Shown: positions 43,245 to 53,028, counted from the stretch's first letter. The stretch: 64,000 nucleotides of DNA from Bradyrhizobium yuanmingense (GCF_029167105.1 NZ_JARFML010000010.1:62001-126000); one strand, 5' to 3'. The notes: generated by a model not told the origin, from the sequence alone. A program made the numbers and translations.

Positions 43245-43519
43245 CAGCCTTGTTCCTTCGATGTTTCCGTCGCCTGCGGGACGTGCCGGCCAGGAAGATG
43301 GCCGAAGACATGCTTGACCGCATGGGACTTGTGGCAAGCGGATGCAAAAGCCTTACCGGCGAGCAGCTGCTTGCCGACCGGTACGATCTGTTCCCCGATG
43401 AGAATGCCTAGCAAGCCGACGAGTGCCACCATCGGAGGCGCCGGAGAGCGAACATCCAAGAGGCTGTAAATCACGCCGACCAAAAGCCCGGCGCCTAATG
43501 ACACGACATATAGCTGCAT
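43244..43519 (-). CDS. XapX domain protein
   Basis: A 91-residue protein. The first 50 residues (MQLYVVSLGAGLLVGVIY, then PAPPMVALVGLLGILIGEQ) are the XapX domain, two short hydrophobic helices found in small membrane proteins of unknown function. The C-terminal tail is His/Lys-rich and probably cytoplasmic or periplasmic. The stop overlaps the amidohydrolase start by a TGATG junction. The start at 43519 is chosen because the family begins MQLY. Confidence 0.82.
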   Translation of the reverse strand: MQLYVVSLGAGLLVGVIYSLLDVRSPAPPMVALVGLLGILIGEQIVPVGKQLLAGKAFASACHKSHAVKHVFGHLPGRHVPQATETSKEQG

Positions 43520-43637
43520 GGAATGGCTCCGTGATCCCCGCACGCCTTTCCGATCCGCGTTCGTGAATGGATCGGAAAGTCAGTGACGGATGCTTGGTCT
43601 CTGGCGACCCGAGCGACCAGAGAGGCGTCGGAAAATC

Positions 43638-44330
43638 TTACTTCGCGGGGTTTGGGCCGATCCGTTCGCCATGGGTAACGCGCTCGTCGGCCTTGTGCAC
43701 CATCGTGTAGGCGTAATCGACGCCCATGCCGTAGGCGCCGGAATGCTCCTTCACTATGTTCATGACCTCATCGTAGGTTTCCCTGCGGGCCCAGTCGCGC
43801 TGCCACTCCAGCAGCACCTGTTGCCAAGTGACCGGGACTACGCCCGCCTGTACCATGCGATCCATCGCGTACTTATGCGCGTCGACGGAAGTGCCACCGG
43901 AGGCATCGGCCACCATGTAGATCTCGTAGTCGGTGTCATGCTTGCATGATAGCGCGAAGGTGATGTTGCAAACCTCGGTCCACAGACCGGAGACTACGAT
44001 TTTCTTGCGTCCCTCTCTGGCGTTCTTGGCGAGTGCATCGCGAACATTCTGGTCGTCCCAGGAATTCATCGAGGTTCGTTCGAGAAGCTTGTTCTGCGGA
44101 AAAACCGCGAGCAATTCGGGAAAGGTGTTGCCGGAGAACGATGACGTTTCGACCGTCGTGATGGTTGTCGGGATGTTAAACGCCTTGGCAGCCTTCGCGA
44201 GGCCAACAACGTTGTTCTTTAAGACCTGTCGATCAATGGACTGAACCCCAAATGCCATCTGCGGCTGTTGATCGATAAAGATTACCTGGCTGTTCTGAGG
44301 CGTAAGGACTTCAAGAAGTGTGCTCATCAT
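43638..44330 (-). CDS. YcaC-like isochorismatase-family hydrolase
   Basis: A 230-residue cysteine hydrolase. The catalytic triad candidates are Asp20 in VIFIDQQPQ, a Lys near 81, and Cys121 in SGLWTEVCN. ADASGGTSVDAH and WQQVLLEWQRDWAR are features of the YcaC-type subgroup. Substrates of this subgroup are not established. It is divergent from the LysR gene at 44931 and upstream of the XapX-amidohydrolase-DoxX run on the same strand, so LysR probably controls the set. A second homologue is at 54410-55072. Two ATG codons in tandem mark the start. Confidence 0.88.
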   Translation of the reverse strand: MMSTLLEVLTPQNSQVIFIDQQPQMAFGVQSIDRQVLKNNVVGLAKAAKAFNIPTTITTVETSSFSGNTFPELLAVFPQNKLLERTSMNSWDDQNVRDALAKNAREGRKKIVVSGLWTEVCNITFALSCKHDTDYEIYMVADASGGTSVDAHKYAMDRMVQAGVVPVTWQQVLLEWQRDWARRETYDEVMNIVKEHSGAYGMGVDYAYTMVHKADERVTHGERIGPNPAK

Positions 44331-44930
44331 TGTACTCCATGGTGGTCTGAGCGGATGGTTATTGGTTGCTCCCAACGAAAGGGATCGGGGCCGGGTCGTT
44401 TCGCGCGGCCGTGCGGGACACATCCTCGCCGTCTTGGCATCCGAGCGGACGCGGGCCAGCGGTACTGCGGCGGTGCGCGGTTGCCTGACGTTGGTGACGC
44501 AACGGAAAGCATGGGATCAACCGCGTCGCCGCGCTCTCGCCAGAAGAGGTGAACCACTTCCCGGATTGCTGTGCTCTTTGCACGAGCGAGTAGCTATGTC
44601 TCGTTCTTGGCGGTCGATTGCGACAGGGCCGAACGATATTGTCGTTTGCTGGAGCCGTGCGGGCGGACAGGACTGCTCGTTGCGAGAATCAGCGGGGAGC
44701 TGAGGTGAGATGTCGCTCGCCAGAGAACTGGCCAAGTACCTGTCAAATGTATACTGATCAACACCAGTAATATTGCACGAGTACTTGCGTGAATACACGA
44801 CTGCGTCCCGGTAATACCGTATTCATCTCTGCAGACGGTAATGGGGTCTGTAGTAGTTGACAATACGCAATCGTATAGCGGGCGTGTCCACGAAATGGCG
44901 ACATGCCTTCGGCAAGGCGAGGAGGCGAGT
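44331..44930. promoter_or_regulatory. Divergent control region with two palindromes
   Basis: The gap between the hydrolase and the LysR gene has no credible ORF. Near the LysR side are two perfect palindromes: CGGTAATACCG at 44809-44819 and ATACGCAATCGTAT at 44863-44876 (arms ATACG/CGTAT). The second sits in an AT-richer patch with TTGACA at 44857-44862. LysR regulators commonly bind such inverted repeats between divergent genes, so these are operator candidates. Confidence 0.4.
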
Positions 44931-45830
44931 TTGGATAAGCTGACCAACATGAAGGCTTTCATCAAGGTCGTAGAGCGCGGCAGCCTGAGTGAAGCAGCGC
45001 GAGAGTTGCGACTTTCCCGATCGGCCGTGAGCAAATACGTCATCGATCTTGAAGTCGAGCTGGGCGTTCAGCTGCTTAATCGCAACACCCAGAACGCGGC
45101 ACCTACGGAGGTAGGCCACCGCTACTACGAGCGATGTATTGCGATCCTGGCGGAAATCGACGACGCAGAAAGATCCTTATCTCAATTCCAGGTCGAGGCA
45201 CGCGGCGTACTTCGCGTCAACGCGCCCATGTCGTTTGGCACCAGGTTCCTCGGGCGAATGATTGCGCAGTTCATGGCCCGAAATCCGAGCCTCCAAGTCG
45301 AGCTGATCCTGAGCGATCAGCAATTGGATACGCTCCAAGAAGGGTTCGATGTGACCATTCGCCTCACAGATACGCCGCCAGCCAACGTTGTCGCGCGGCA
45401 GATCGCTCCTGCGCCGAGGGTGATATGCGCCTCTCCCGACTACTTGGAGAAAGCCGGCACTCCCAAGCGGCCGAAAGATTTACGCACTCACCAGTGCTTG
45501 AACTACGGATATCTCGCGACCGGGTCTCAGTGGAAGCTCACCGGGAAGGATGGTGACCACTGGATCCCAGTCGAGTGGAATTTGTGCAGCAACAATGGAG
45601 AAATACTACGGGACGCGGCATTGGATGGGCGCGGCATCGCTCTTCTTCCAAACTTCATTGTCCAGACGTGTCTGCACGACGGCAGTCTGAAGGAAGTACT
45701 GGCTGACTATCGCGCGCCGGAAATGTCTGTCTACGCAATGTTTCCGCCGGCCAGGTATATGCCCTTCAAGCTGCGTGCATTCACTGAGTTCCTAGTGAGT
45801 TCCCTTTCCGCCTCTGCGACAGCCGAATGA
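44931..45830 (+). CDS. LysR family transcriptional regulator
   Basis: A 299-residue regulator. The N-terminal helix-turn-helix is MKAFIKVVERGSLSEAAREL followed by LSRSAVSKYVIDLE. The effector domain covers about 90-295. The TTG at 44931 has a textbook GGAGG ribosome site five bases upstream and gives the family start (MDKLTNMKAF); the open frame reaches back to 44841 without coding character. It is divergent from the YcaC-like hydrolase operon and is its likely regulator, using a small-molecule inducer that cannot be deduced. Confidence 0.92.
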   Translation: MDKLTNMKAFIKVVERGSLSEAARELRLSRSAVSKYVIDLEVELGVQLLNRNTQNAAPTEVGHRYYERCIAILAEIDDAERSLSQFQVEARGVLRVNAPMSFGTRFLGRMIAQFMARNPSLQVELILSDQQLDTLQEGFDVTIRLTDTPPANVVARQIAPAPRVICASPDYLEKAGTPKRPKDLRTHQCLNYGYLATGSQWKLTGKDGDHWIPVEWNLCSNNGEILRDAALDGRGIALLPNFIVQTCLHDGSLKEVLADYRAPEMSVYAMFPPARYMPFKLRAFTEFLVSSLSASATAE

Positions 45831-46243
45831 ACTTGATCAGATTTACAAAGTCTCCTCTGCACTTCGGGGGTCGAGCGCATGTGTAATCTTCATCCTGTCC
45901 AGTGACTCCTAAGGTGGCAGAGAAGGACAGGATCGACCCAAGCGGCGCCCGCAAACATTCAAAAGGACGGCTGGCAGCCGGATATCGTTTCGTAACGACA
46001 TGCGGTAGTCGCGCGATTCGAAACTCTGTGTCTCACCAAACGGAACGCTGATTGGGCGTTCCAACCCTGATATTCCGTGCGAGCACGTTATACTCGTTCG
46101 CACTCACGTCCGGGTGTGCGAACACCGTCATTTCATCTGGGTGACTGAGGCTGGATTGGTTCCTCATCCATCAGGCTCAGTCGCCAGATCACGTTAACCG
46201 CTCGATCAAATGGCTTGAGCTGCAAAATTGGCAGTAGGAATAC
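45831..46243. other. Intergenic with two inverted repeats before the antiporter
   Basis: No convincing gene; a 64-residue minus-strand frame has no coding feel. Two perfect inverted repeats lie upstream of the antiporter: GGAACGC/GCGTTCC (46042-46048 and 46056-46062) and GTTCGCAC/GTGCGAAC (46096-46103 and 46116-46123). They could be operators or leader hairpins for the antiporter gene. Confidence 0.35.
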
Positions 46244-47824
46244 ATGACCCCTGTCGCGCGCTTTGAGATCATCCTCCTATTGTTGGCGATGATCGTCGTC
46301 CTGGAGGTCCTCGCGCGAAAGCTTCAGCTTCCTCGTGCCGCGGCACTCATCGTGGGCGGAATTGGGCTTGCGATGATCCCGGAAAGTCCGAACATCGAGC
46401 TCGATCCCGAACTGGTCCTGATTCTGTTCTTGCCACCATTATTGATGTCCAGCGCGTGGTTCACTGCCTGGCGGGATTTTCGCGCCGACATAAGGATCAT
46501 AATGCAACTAGCCGTTGGAGCTGTTGCCTTCACGACGTTGGTCGTCGGCGTTGTAACACACCTGGTACAACCGGCCCTTCCGTGGGGAGCCTGCTTCGCT
46601 CTGGGTGCGATTGTCTCGCCGCCAGACGCCGTCGCAGCGAAGGCGGTGCTGCAGAAGCTGCCTTTGCCGCAGAGAATTATTGCGTTGCTAGAAGGGGAAA
46701 GCTTGGTCAACGACGCATCCGGGCTAGTGCTTTTTCGACTAGCGGTCGGCGCAACGCTTACCGGAGCATTCAGCACGACCTATGCCGTATTCCAGTTCTC
46801 CTGGCTCGCATTGGGCGGCGTGGTGTTCGGGGTGGCAGCCGCCTACGCATCCATTTTCGTCATCAAACGCATTGCTGATGCCGACCTTACCGTTGTCTGG
46901 GGTTTTCTGACCGCTTGGATCTCGTACATTGCGGCGGAGAAGTTGGGCGTCTCCGGAGTTTTGTCCACCGTAGCATGCGGAATGGTAATGGGCTGGCACC
47001 AGCATGAACTTCTATCAGCCCTTACACGCACGCGATCGACGGCCGTCTGGGGCGTTGCTGTGTTCTTGCTGGAATCACTGATTTTCATTCTTATCGGCCT
47101 GTCGCTACGTGGCATATTGACAAGGCTCGGCGGACTGGAAAGTGTGCTCCGGCTGCTGCCGGCGATGATGGCGATCGTTGCAGCCGTGATCGTCGCGAGG
47201 TTCGTGTGGATATTTCCGACAACGTACATTCCCCGCGCGTTGTTCTCGGCGCTGCGTGCGCGCGATCCTTACCCGCCGCTATCCGTACCTTTCATCATGA
47301 GCTGGGCGGGCATTCGGGGGGTGGTCAGTCTGGCCGCGGCGCTCTCGCTTCCTGAAGCGTTTCCTGGCCGCGACCTCATTCTAGCGGTAACGTTCGCGGT
47401 CATTCTCGTGACGGTCCTGCTCCAAGGCGCAACGTTGGCGCCCCTCGTGCGTTTGCTTTCCGGAGTTGGACTTAAATCACTAACCGCCTCAAAGCTGTCC
47501 GAGGCGGAGGCACGGGCTCGCATCGCTGCAGCTCAACTGGCGGCGGTCGAAAAAGAGTCGCTAAATTCGGACGGAAGTCACCGGCATCCTCGCTTGATGG
47601 AGCAATATTCTTACCGCGTTCGAGCGTCCGTGCGGTTCTCCGAAGAGACCGAAGCTCTTACGTCACATCGCGCTGATCACTTCGCGGCCGTTTTGGCCGC
47701 AGTTTCTGCCGGCCGTAAAGAGCTGCTGCGGATGCACCGTGAAGACCTGATCCATGACAGCGTGCTCCACGCAATAGAGCAAGAACTCGACCTGGAGGAG
47801 ATAACGGTAAAGCGGTTTGTATGA
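46244..47824 (+). CDS. CPA1-type Na+/H+ antiporter
   Basis: A 526-residue membrane protein with about 12 helices. The transport core motifs are FLPPLLMSSAW, GAIVSPPDAVAAKAVL and GESLVNDASGLVLF (the ND pair of CPA1 exchangers). A later AGIRGVVSLAAALSLP matches the conserved Arg-containing helix. A hydrophilic tail of about 120 residues follows. It should exchange sodium or potassium for protons at the inner membrane, helping pH and salt balance. It stands alone between inverted repeats upstream and a gene-free gap downstream. Confidence 0.93.
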   Translation: MTPVARFEIILLLLAMIVVLEVLARKLQLPRAAALIVGGIGLAMIPESPNIELDPELVLILFLPPLLMSSAWFTAWRDFRADIRIIMQLAVGAVAFTTLVVGVVTHLVQPALPWGACFALGAIVSPPDAVAAKAVLQKLPLPQRIIALLEGESLVNDASGLVLFRLAVGATLTGAFSTTYAVFQFSWLALGGVVFGVAAAYASIFVIKRIADADLTVVWGFLTAWISYIAAEKLGVSGVLSTVACGMVMGWHQHELLSALTRTRSTAVWGVAVFLLESLIFILIGLSLRGILTRLGGLESVLRLLPAMMAIVAAVIVARFVWIFPTTYIPRALFSALRARDPYPPLSVPFIMSWAGIRGVVSLAAALSLPEAFPGRDLILAVTFAVILVTVLLQGATLAPLVRLLSGVGLKSLTASKLSEAEARARIAAAQLAAVEKESLNSDGSHRHPRLMEQYSYRVRASVRFSEETEALTSHRADHFAAVLAAVSAGRKELLRMHREDLIHDSVLHAIEQELDLEEITVKRFV

Positions 47825-48181
47825 CTTGAGCGGACCGAGAGATTTTGGCGCAGTTTATGCACTTCAACTGCGGTAGATGCAAAGCTCGACATCAGACCTC
47901 AAATAGGACGCGCGCGAGAACTCGTCGACAAGCCTCGCTATTGCGTTCCACTTTGTGCGACACAGCTACTCACTTTCCGAACCTACCGTAAGCACGGGCC
48001 ACAATGTTACTCCGGTGAGGAAGCGGAGCGTTGCGTGCTGAAGATCCCTGATGATGACAGTCTGCCACCTGCCGACCTCCGACCGCACATCGAATTTCGG
48101 CCTCTCGCACGGCCTGTTTGCCACTTCTCCCCATATCATCAATGCCGATCTATTGGCGTTCATCGAGGACCGGACAACATC
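47825..48181. other. Intergenic, nothing recognised
   Basis: No ORF with coding character and no strong hairpin was seen. The GNAT gene's open frame reaches back to 48035 but without family similarity. Confidence 0.3.
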
Positions 48182-48484
48182 ATGAACTCCGTTAAAGATA
48201 ACCTCGCCGATCATCGTTTCGAACTGGCTATTGATGGCAGCGGTGAATTTGCTGCTGCATACTACCGGACTAAAGGCGACCGTATCGTCCTCACCCACAC
48301 CGAGGTGCCCGAGCGATTTTCGGGCCAAGGCCACGCCTCGCAGCTGGCGCGCGGCGTGTTCGAATCGCTCCGTGCCGCGGGGCGCAAGGCCATCCTGGTT
48401 TGTCCTTTCATGACCGCTTTCTACGCACGTCACCCGGAATATTCGGACGTCGTTGATGACGGCTCAACAGGGGAAAAGACATGA
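48182..48484 (+). CDS. Small GNAT N-acetyltransferase (NATD1/YjdJ-like)
   Basis: A 100-residue protein. HTEVPERFSGQGHASQLARG is the acetyl-CoA-binding loop with the family RxxGxGxA-like pattern, and ILVCPFMTAFYARHPEY is the typical second motif of these minimal GNAT proteins. The substrate is unknown. Its stop overlaps the pirin start (ATGA), so the genes are coupled. The start at 48182 is chosen since upstream residues have no family similarity. Confidence 0.85.
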   Translation: MNSVKDNLADHRFELAIDGSGEFAAAYYRTKGDRIVLTHTEVPERFSGQGHASQLARGVFESLRAAGRKAILVCPFMTAFYARHPEYSDVVDDGSTGEKT

Positions 48485-49374
48485 TTGAGATGGTCATCGA
48501 ACAGCGGCGCCGAGATCTCGGCGGTGGCTTTGCGGTCGGACGTGTGCTGCCATTCGCCAAGCGGCGCATGGTGGGCCCGTTCATCTTTTTCGATCACATT
48601 GGACCGATTGATATCGCGCCGGGCGATGATCACAACCTAGACGTCCGGCCGCATCCGCATATAGGCCTCTCTACTGTGAGCTATCTGTTCGCTGGCGAGA
48701 TCATGCATCGCGACAGTCTCGGCTACGAGCAGGCGATCCGACCGCAGGAAGTCAATTGGATGACAGCAGGCAGCGGCATCACCCATAGTGAGCGCTTCGA
48801 GCATGCCCGGGCGCATGGTGATCGCGTGCACGGGATCCAGGCCTGGGTTGCACTGCCAGTCGAGCAGGAGGAGGTCGCCCCTTCCTTTTCACACCATTCC
48901 GGTGTCGATCTGCCGCAGTGGAACGAGTCGGGGGTCATGGGTCATCTCATCGCCGGCAGCGCGTACGGCTTGGTGGCCGGCTCCGTAACGCACTCGCCCC
49001 TGTTCTACGCACATCTCGACATGTCGGCCGGGTCAACGGCAGAGGTTCCGATCGGCCACAAGGAGCGCGCCCTGTACATCGCCACGGGCGCAGTCGAGGT
49101 GGATAGTCGCCGCTATGAGGCAGGTAGGATGCTGGTGCTCGGTGCAGGAATTTCGCGCGTAAAGGCATTCGAAAAGTCGGCTGTGATGGTGCTCGGGGGC
49201 GAACCCGTCGGTGAGCGCTTCATCTACTGGAACTTCGTTTCATCCTCGAAGGAGCGGCTCGCTCAGGCGGCCGCAGATTGGAAAGCGGGGCGGATGAAGC
49301 TGCCGGATGCGGACGACGCGGAGTTCATCCCATTGCCGAGCCAACCCGAGCCGCCTGCTTCGGCCAGCTCCTAG
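48481..49374 (+). CDS. Pirin family protein
   Basis: A 297-residue bicupin. The iron site residues of pirins are visible: HPHIGLSTVSYLF and, further on, GSGITHSER with His and Glu. RVHGIQAWVALP is the family segment after it. The C-terminal cupin (VLGGEPVGERFIYWNFVSSS) is also conserved. Bacterial pirins are linked to quercetinase-like activity or redox sensing. It is coupled to the GNAT gene upstream, and an OsmC gene follows 47 bases later, suggesting an oxidative or electrophile stress unit. Confidence 0.93.
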   Translation: MIEMVIEQRRRDLGGGFAVGRVLPFAKRRMVGPFIFFDHIGPIDIAPGDDHNLDVRPHPHIGLSTVSYLFAGEIMHRDSLGYEQAIRPQEVNWMTAGSGITHSERFEHARAHGDRVHGIQAWVALPVEQEEVAPSFSHHSGVDLPQWNESGVMGHLIAGSAYGLVAGSVTHSPLFYAHLDMSAGSTAEVPIGHKERALYIATGAVEVDSRRYEAGRMLVLGAGISRVKAFEKSAVMVLGGEPVGERFIYWNFVSSSKERLAQAAADWKAGRMKLPDADDAEFIPLPSQPEPPASASS

Positions 49375-49421
49375 GCGGCGAGGTACCGCGAAATCCGCTT
49401 TGTGGCTATTGGTGGAGAAGG

Positions 49422-49862
49422 ATGATGGCTGCGCCGCGCGCACATGTAACAGCTTCCGAGACCGGAGGAAGCACTTTCGCCGTTCGCATCGAAATGAGCG
49501 ATCATGTGCTTACCGGCGACGAACCTGTGGATGCCGGCGGCGGCGGACTTGGCCCTAGCCCTTTCGAACTTCTGTCGGCTGCCCTGGCAGAATGCACGGC
49601 GATGACAGTGCGGTGGTACGCCCGCCAACAGCGCTGGCCGGTGGACCATGTATCGGTGGTGGTCGATTATGAGAAAAGACAGCCTGCAGGCGCTTCTAGC
49701 CCCGTCGATGTGTTCGAGAAGACCATCTTCATTCGCGGTTCCCAGCTTACCGACCAGCAGCGTTCGCGGCTTTTTGATGTTGCCTCCAAGTGCCCGGTTC
49801 AACGCGTTTTGGAGAGCTCTCCTTCGATAAAGTCAGAGCTGAAAGCGATAAGTGACCGATAA
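49422..49862 (+). CDS. OsmC family peroxiredoxin-like protein
   Basis: A 146-residue protein with both redox-active cysteines of the family, Cys58 in LAECTAMTVRWYA and Cys124 in SKCPVQRVLE. OsmC/Ohr-type proteins reduce organic hydroperoxides using these thiols. GGPSPFEL-like residues before the first Cys are conserved too. The ATG at 49422 follows GGAG; an adjacent ATG at 49425 is equally good. It probably belongs to the GNAT-pirin transcript. Confidence 0.9.
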   Translation: MMAAPRAHVTASETGGSTFAVRIEMSDHVLTGDEPVDAGGGGLGPSPFELLSAALAECTAMTVRWYARQQRWPVDHVSVVVDYEKRQPAGASSPVDVFEKTIFIRGSQLTDQQRSRLFDVASKCPVQRVLESSPSIKSELKAISDR

Positions 49863-49927
49863 CTCGATACCAGACGACGGCTTCCCGACACCTCAATTCC
49901 AAGATCTAACCCAAGGAGGAACTGACC

Positions 49928-50443
49928 ATGCCAACTAGCGCGCACGCTCTTTCGCAGAAATCATCTACGGCCGAACCCGCGTCGCCGGCATCGCCTTTGG
50001 CAGTGCTGCAGTCGATCTTGTCGAACCCGACAGATCTGGATTTCGTCAAACAATTCACGACTGATGACTTCGTATATGTATCGCTCAACTATGATCATCC
50101 GGAACTGAAGCAGATCATGCCTTGGGCCGGAACCAACGAAGGCACCAAAGGGCTGGTTCAGACCTTTATCGACGTCAGCCGTTATTGGACGGTAGACGAC
50201 TTCCAGATTCAGGACAGCTTCGAGAATAAGAACGGCGCAGCGATCTTTGGCTCCTTTACGTACACATCAAACGCTCTGGGAAAAACGGTGACATCACCCT
50301 TCGCGGTTCTGGCGCGCGGCGAGAACGGCAAGCTGTCATACGTGCAGTTTATGGAAGATACCTTCGCGACCGTCCGCAGTTTTAGAGCAAGCGGCGAATA
50401 TCTCATCAAGGCAAATCCGGACGGATCGGAAACCAGCGTCTGA
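49928..50443 (+). CDS. SnoaL/NTF2-like protein
   Basis: A 171-residue protein. After a disordered Ser/Ala/Pro start of about 25 residues, the rest fits the NTF2/SnoaL fold: DFVKQFTTDDFVYVSLN, AGTNEGTKGLVQTFID and YVQFMEDTF. Such proteins are cone-shaped hydrolases, isomerases or binding proteins; the role here is unknown. AAGGAGG precedes the ATG, an excellent ribosome site. It follows OsmC by 65 bases and is probably part of the same stress unit. Confidence 0.75.
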   Translation: MPTSAHALSQKSSTAEPASPASPLAVLQSILSNPTDLDFVKQFTTDDFVYVSLNYDHPELKQIMPWAGTNEGTKGLVQTFIDVSRYWTVDDFQIQDSFENKNGAAIFGSFTYTSNALGKTVTSPFAVLARGENGKLSYVQFMEDTFATVRSFRASGEYLIKANPDGSETSV

Positions 50444-50705
50444 AAGCAGCCTAAGATCCGCCCGGAATAAGTCATTCAGGCCACGGCCCGCCGACTTCGA
50501 GCCGTCCGGCCTAGTTGGAGCCACCGCCGTCGCGAGGGCCTGCAAAGCCGAGTTGGCTCTCAAAAGCCAGCTCCGAAGCTCGTAACCGACCAGGACCTGC
50601 GAGCCCTCCTGCATCGCGATGCCGGTCTAGATTCTCGGCAGTTCTGCCGGCCAGGTTCTAGACAAGGACACTGGTGCTCGCCCATCGCTTGAAACCGGCA
50701 GCCGC
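50444..50705. other. Intergenic between convergent genes, nothing recognised
   Basis: The 262-base gap between the SnoaL-like gene and the convergent RidA gene holds no credible ORF. No clear terminator was identified. Confidence 0.3.
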
Positions 50706-51104
50706 TCAATGTTGACTTGGAATGCGGGCAATCGCCTTGATTTCAAAATCGAAGCCGGCCAGCCAGGTCACGCCGACCGCCGTCCAGTTGGGGAAAGGCG
50801 GATCGCCGATCTCGGCAGATCGGACCTTCATAACGGTTTCGAACTGCGCTTCGGGATCGGTGTGGAAGGTGGTGACGTCCACCACGTCATTGAGCGTGCA
50901 ACCGGCCGCTGCCAGAACAGATCTGAGATTGGCGAAGGCGCGCCGGACCTGTTTCTCGAACACCGGTTCGGGCGAGCCGTCTTCGCGGCTCCCAACCTGC
51001 CCGGACACGAACAGCAGGTCGCCGGACCTGATCGCCGCCGAGTAGCGATGCTTGTCATAAAGGGCGTGGCGCTCGGCCGGGAAGATCGGCTCGCGTGTGG
51101 ACAT
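50706..51104 (-). CDS. RidA/YjgF family protein
   Basis: A 132-residue protein. GDLLFVSGQVG near the N-terminus, VFEKQVRRAFANLRSVLAAAG in the middle and FPNWTAVGVTWLAG near the end are typical of the RidA family. RidA hydrolyses reactive enamine/imine intermediates. The C-terminal Arg in IARIP fits the active-site position. It lies on the minus strand directly after the frameshifted alpha/beta hydrolase, and may have been part of its operon. Confidence 0.9.
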   Translation of the reverse strand: MSTREPIFPAERHALYDKHRYSAAIRSGDLLFVSGQVGSREDGSPEPVFEKQVRRAFANLRSVLAAAGCTLNDVVDVTTFHTDPEAQFETVMKVRSAEIGDPPFPNWTAVGVTWLAGFDFEIKAIARIPSQH

Positions 51105-51136
51105 CGGTATCTCCTATGTGCGGTGCAAAGGTCGCG

Positions 51137-51992
51137 TCACGTTCCGAGTGAGCGTTGAAGAAAGTCGCGGATGATGACGGCTATCTCCCGATGGTGCGTC
51201 TCCAGTGCAAAGTGGCCCGCGTCGAGCAGGTGCACCTCGGCGTTAGGCAGGTCCCGCCTGTAGGCGAGCGCTCCTGCGGGAACGAACGCAGGATCGTGAC
51301 GACCCCATGCCGCCAGGAGCGGCGGACGGTGTTCGCGAAAGTACGCCTGGAAGGTCGGGTAGAGCGCGACGTTGCTGCGATAGTCCAGGATGAGATCAAG
51401 CTGTATGTCCTCCGCGCCAGGACGCGCCATGTACGCGATGTCTAGCTCGTATCCGTCAGGGCCAAGCAGATCCGGATTCGCGCCTGTCCCATATTGCCAG
51501 CTTCGGACCGTCTCAGGCGACAGCGATGCGCGACAAGCCTCGCGATTTGCCTCGGTAGGCTCGCGCCAGTAGGCCTGCCACGCGCCCCATTCGTCACTAA
51601 AGCCCTCCTCGTAGGCGTTTCCGTTCTGAGAGATGATTGCGGTGATGCGATCCGGGTTCTTCATGGCGAGCCGCAGGCCGATCGGCGCTCCATAGTCGAA
51701 TATGTAGGTGGCGAAACGGTCTAGCCCGATTGCATCGACGAACTCCTCGATCACTCCGGCCAGCGCGTCGAAGCTGTAGGTAAAGGAGCCGCGCTCGGGT
51801 GCCCGCGTCTGGCAGGTCGGGCGCAATGATGCGGTAACGGTCCGACAGCAGCGGAATCAAGTCCCGGAACATGTGGCTTGCCGTAGGGAAACCATGGAGT
51901 AACAGCAGGGCCGGGGCGTCGACGGGGCCGGATTCCCGATAGAAGACCTCGACAGCCCCGACCTGTTCGGTGCGATAGCGGACGCTCGACAT
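51137..51992 (-). pseudogene. Alpha/beta hydrolase gene broken by a frameshift
   Basis: Two frames complement each other. The first (from ATG 51992, [10 protein letters not shown]) gives [18 protein letters not shown] and [10 protein letters not shown], the oxyanion loop and strand of epoxide-hydrolase-like enzymes. The second picks up with [30 protein letters not shown] (nucleophile region, Asp of DYGAP) and a C-terminal DAGHFALE His. Between them the expected LPGFG-x-T turn is missing: CTGCCAG joins ACGCGGGC directly, which fits loss of about 11 bases near 51810-51825. The gene would otherwise encode about 285-290 residues. A sequencing error is possible. Confidence 0.8.
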
Positions 51993-52066
51993 CTGTCTGC
52001 CCTTTATGATTGTGGCGATGGTGCCGGCAAGCTGCACTTGGCCGACCAGGCGGCGCGGAGTCGAAG

Positions 52067-52807
52067 CTAGGCGAGCGCGCCCGCATCGGCGTTGAGGATC
52101 GTGCCGGTGATCACACTCGCGGCCGGGCTCGCAAGGAAAACGACCGCATTGGCGATCTCGCGCGGCTCAGCGTAGCGCCCGAGCGACGTCATGCCCCGCT
52201 GGAAGTCGGCCGCGTCGCCGTTCGCGGGATTCGCATCAGTGTCGGTCGAGCCGGGCTGCACCAGGTTGACAGTGATGCCGCTCGGCCCAAGCTCGCGCGA
52301 CAGGCCTCGGGTGAACGAGGTGAGCGCCGCCTTCGAAACCGCGTAGGCCGTCACGCCCGGAAACGGAACGCGCTCGGCGAGACCGGAGCCGATGGTGACG
52401 ATGCGGCCCCCTGCGCGAAGGTGCGGAATGACAGCCTTCGCGAACAGCATCGGCGCGCGGACGTTCACGTCCATCAGCTTCTGGTACTGGCCGAGGTCCA
52501 GCTCGGTCATAGGTCCATAATAGCCGATCCCCGCGCTGTTGATGAGTATGTCGATGCCGCCAAGCTCGGCCACGGCCTCGTCGACCGCGCGCGTGATCGC
52601 CTCGGGATCGGCGCTGTCGGCCTGGATGGTAACGGCACGACGCCCGGTCGCCTTGATCGACGCAGCTATTGCCTGGGCCTTCTCGGCGGAGTTCTGATAC
52701 GTGAACGCGACGTCGGCGCCGTTTTCAGCGAGCGCCAGCGCGATCGCGGCACCGATTCCCCGCGAACCACCGGCCACGAGGGCTCGCTTTCCACTCAGAT
52801 CGATCAT
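52067..52807 (-). CDS. SDR family oxidoreductase
   Basis: A 246-residue classical [17 protein letters not shown] is the nucleotide loop, [10 protein letters not shown] the NAG-like strand, and YAVSK the catalytic Tyr/Lys with an upstream Ser (IGSGLAE). It ends [10 protein letters not shown]. It looks like 3-oxoacyl-ACP reductase-type or related enzymes but the substrate is unknown. It lies upstream of the broken hydrolase and RidA on the same strand. Confidence 0.9.
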   Translation of the reverse strand: MIDLSGKRALVAGGSRGIGAAIALALAENGADVAFTYQNSAEKAQAIAASIKATGRRAVTIQADSADPEAITRAVDEAVAELGGIDILINSAGIGYYGPMTELDLGQYQKLMDVNVRAPMLFAKAVIPHLRAGGRIVTIGSGLAERVPFPGVTAYAVSKAALTSFTRGLSRELGPSGITVNLVQPGSTDTDANPANGDAADFQRGMTSLGRYAEPREIANAVVFLASPAASVITGTILNADAGALA

Positions 52808-53028
52808 TCTCTTTTCCTTTCTGCCATCCCTGAAATCGGCCGTTCCAGCCGGAGCGCGTGAAGCAGCGACGGGATCACATGCTCGGCATATCTTGGGGAG
52901 GCGGGTTCGCCGTGCTTAGTGGCGAAACCTGCTGAGCTGTGTTGCAGGGAATGGAACGCCGAGATCGGATACTTGAGGACGGCGGGTGATCGCGACCTGA
53001 TACCGCTGCTTCGGCGGAACGGGGAATT

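Noticed and set aside
45909..46103. 64-residue minus-strand frame upstream of the antiporter as a transposase fragment
   Set aside because: No transposase motif and no flanking terminal repeats; two inverted repeats in the area are better read as regulatory or structural.
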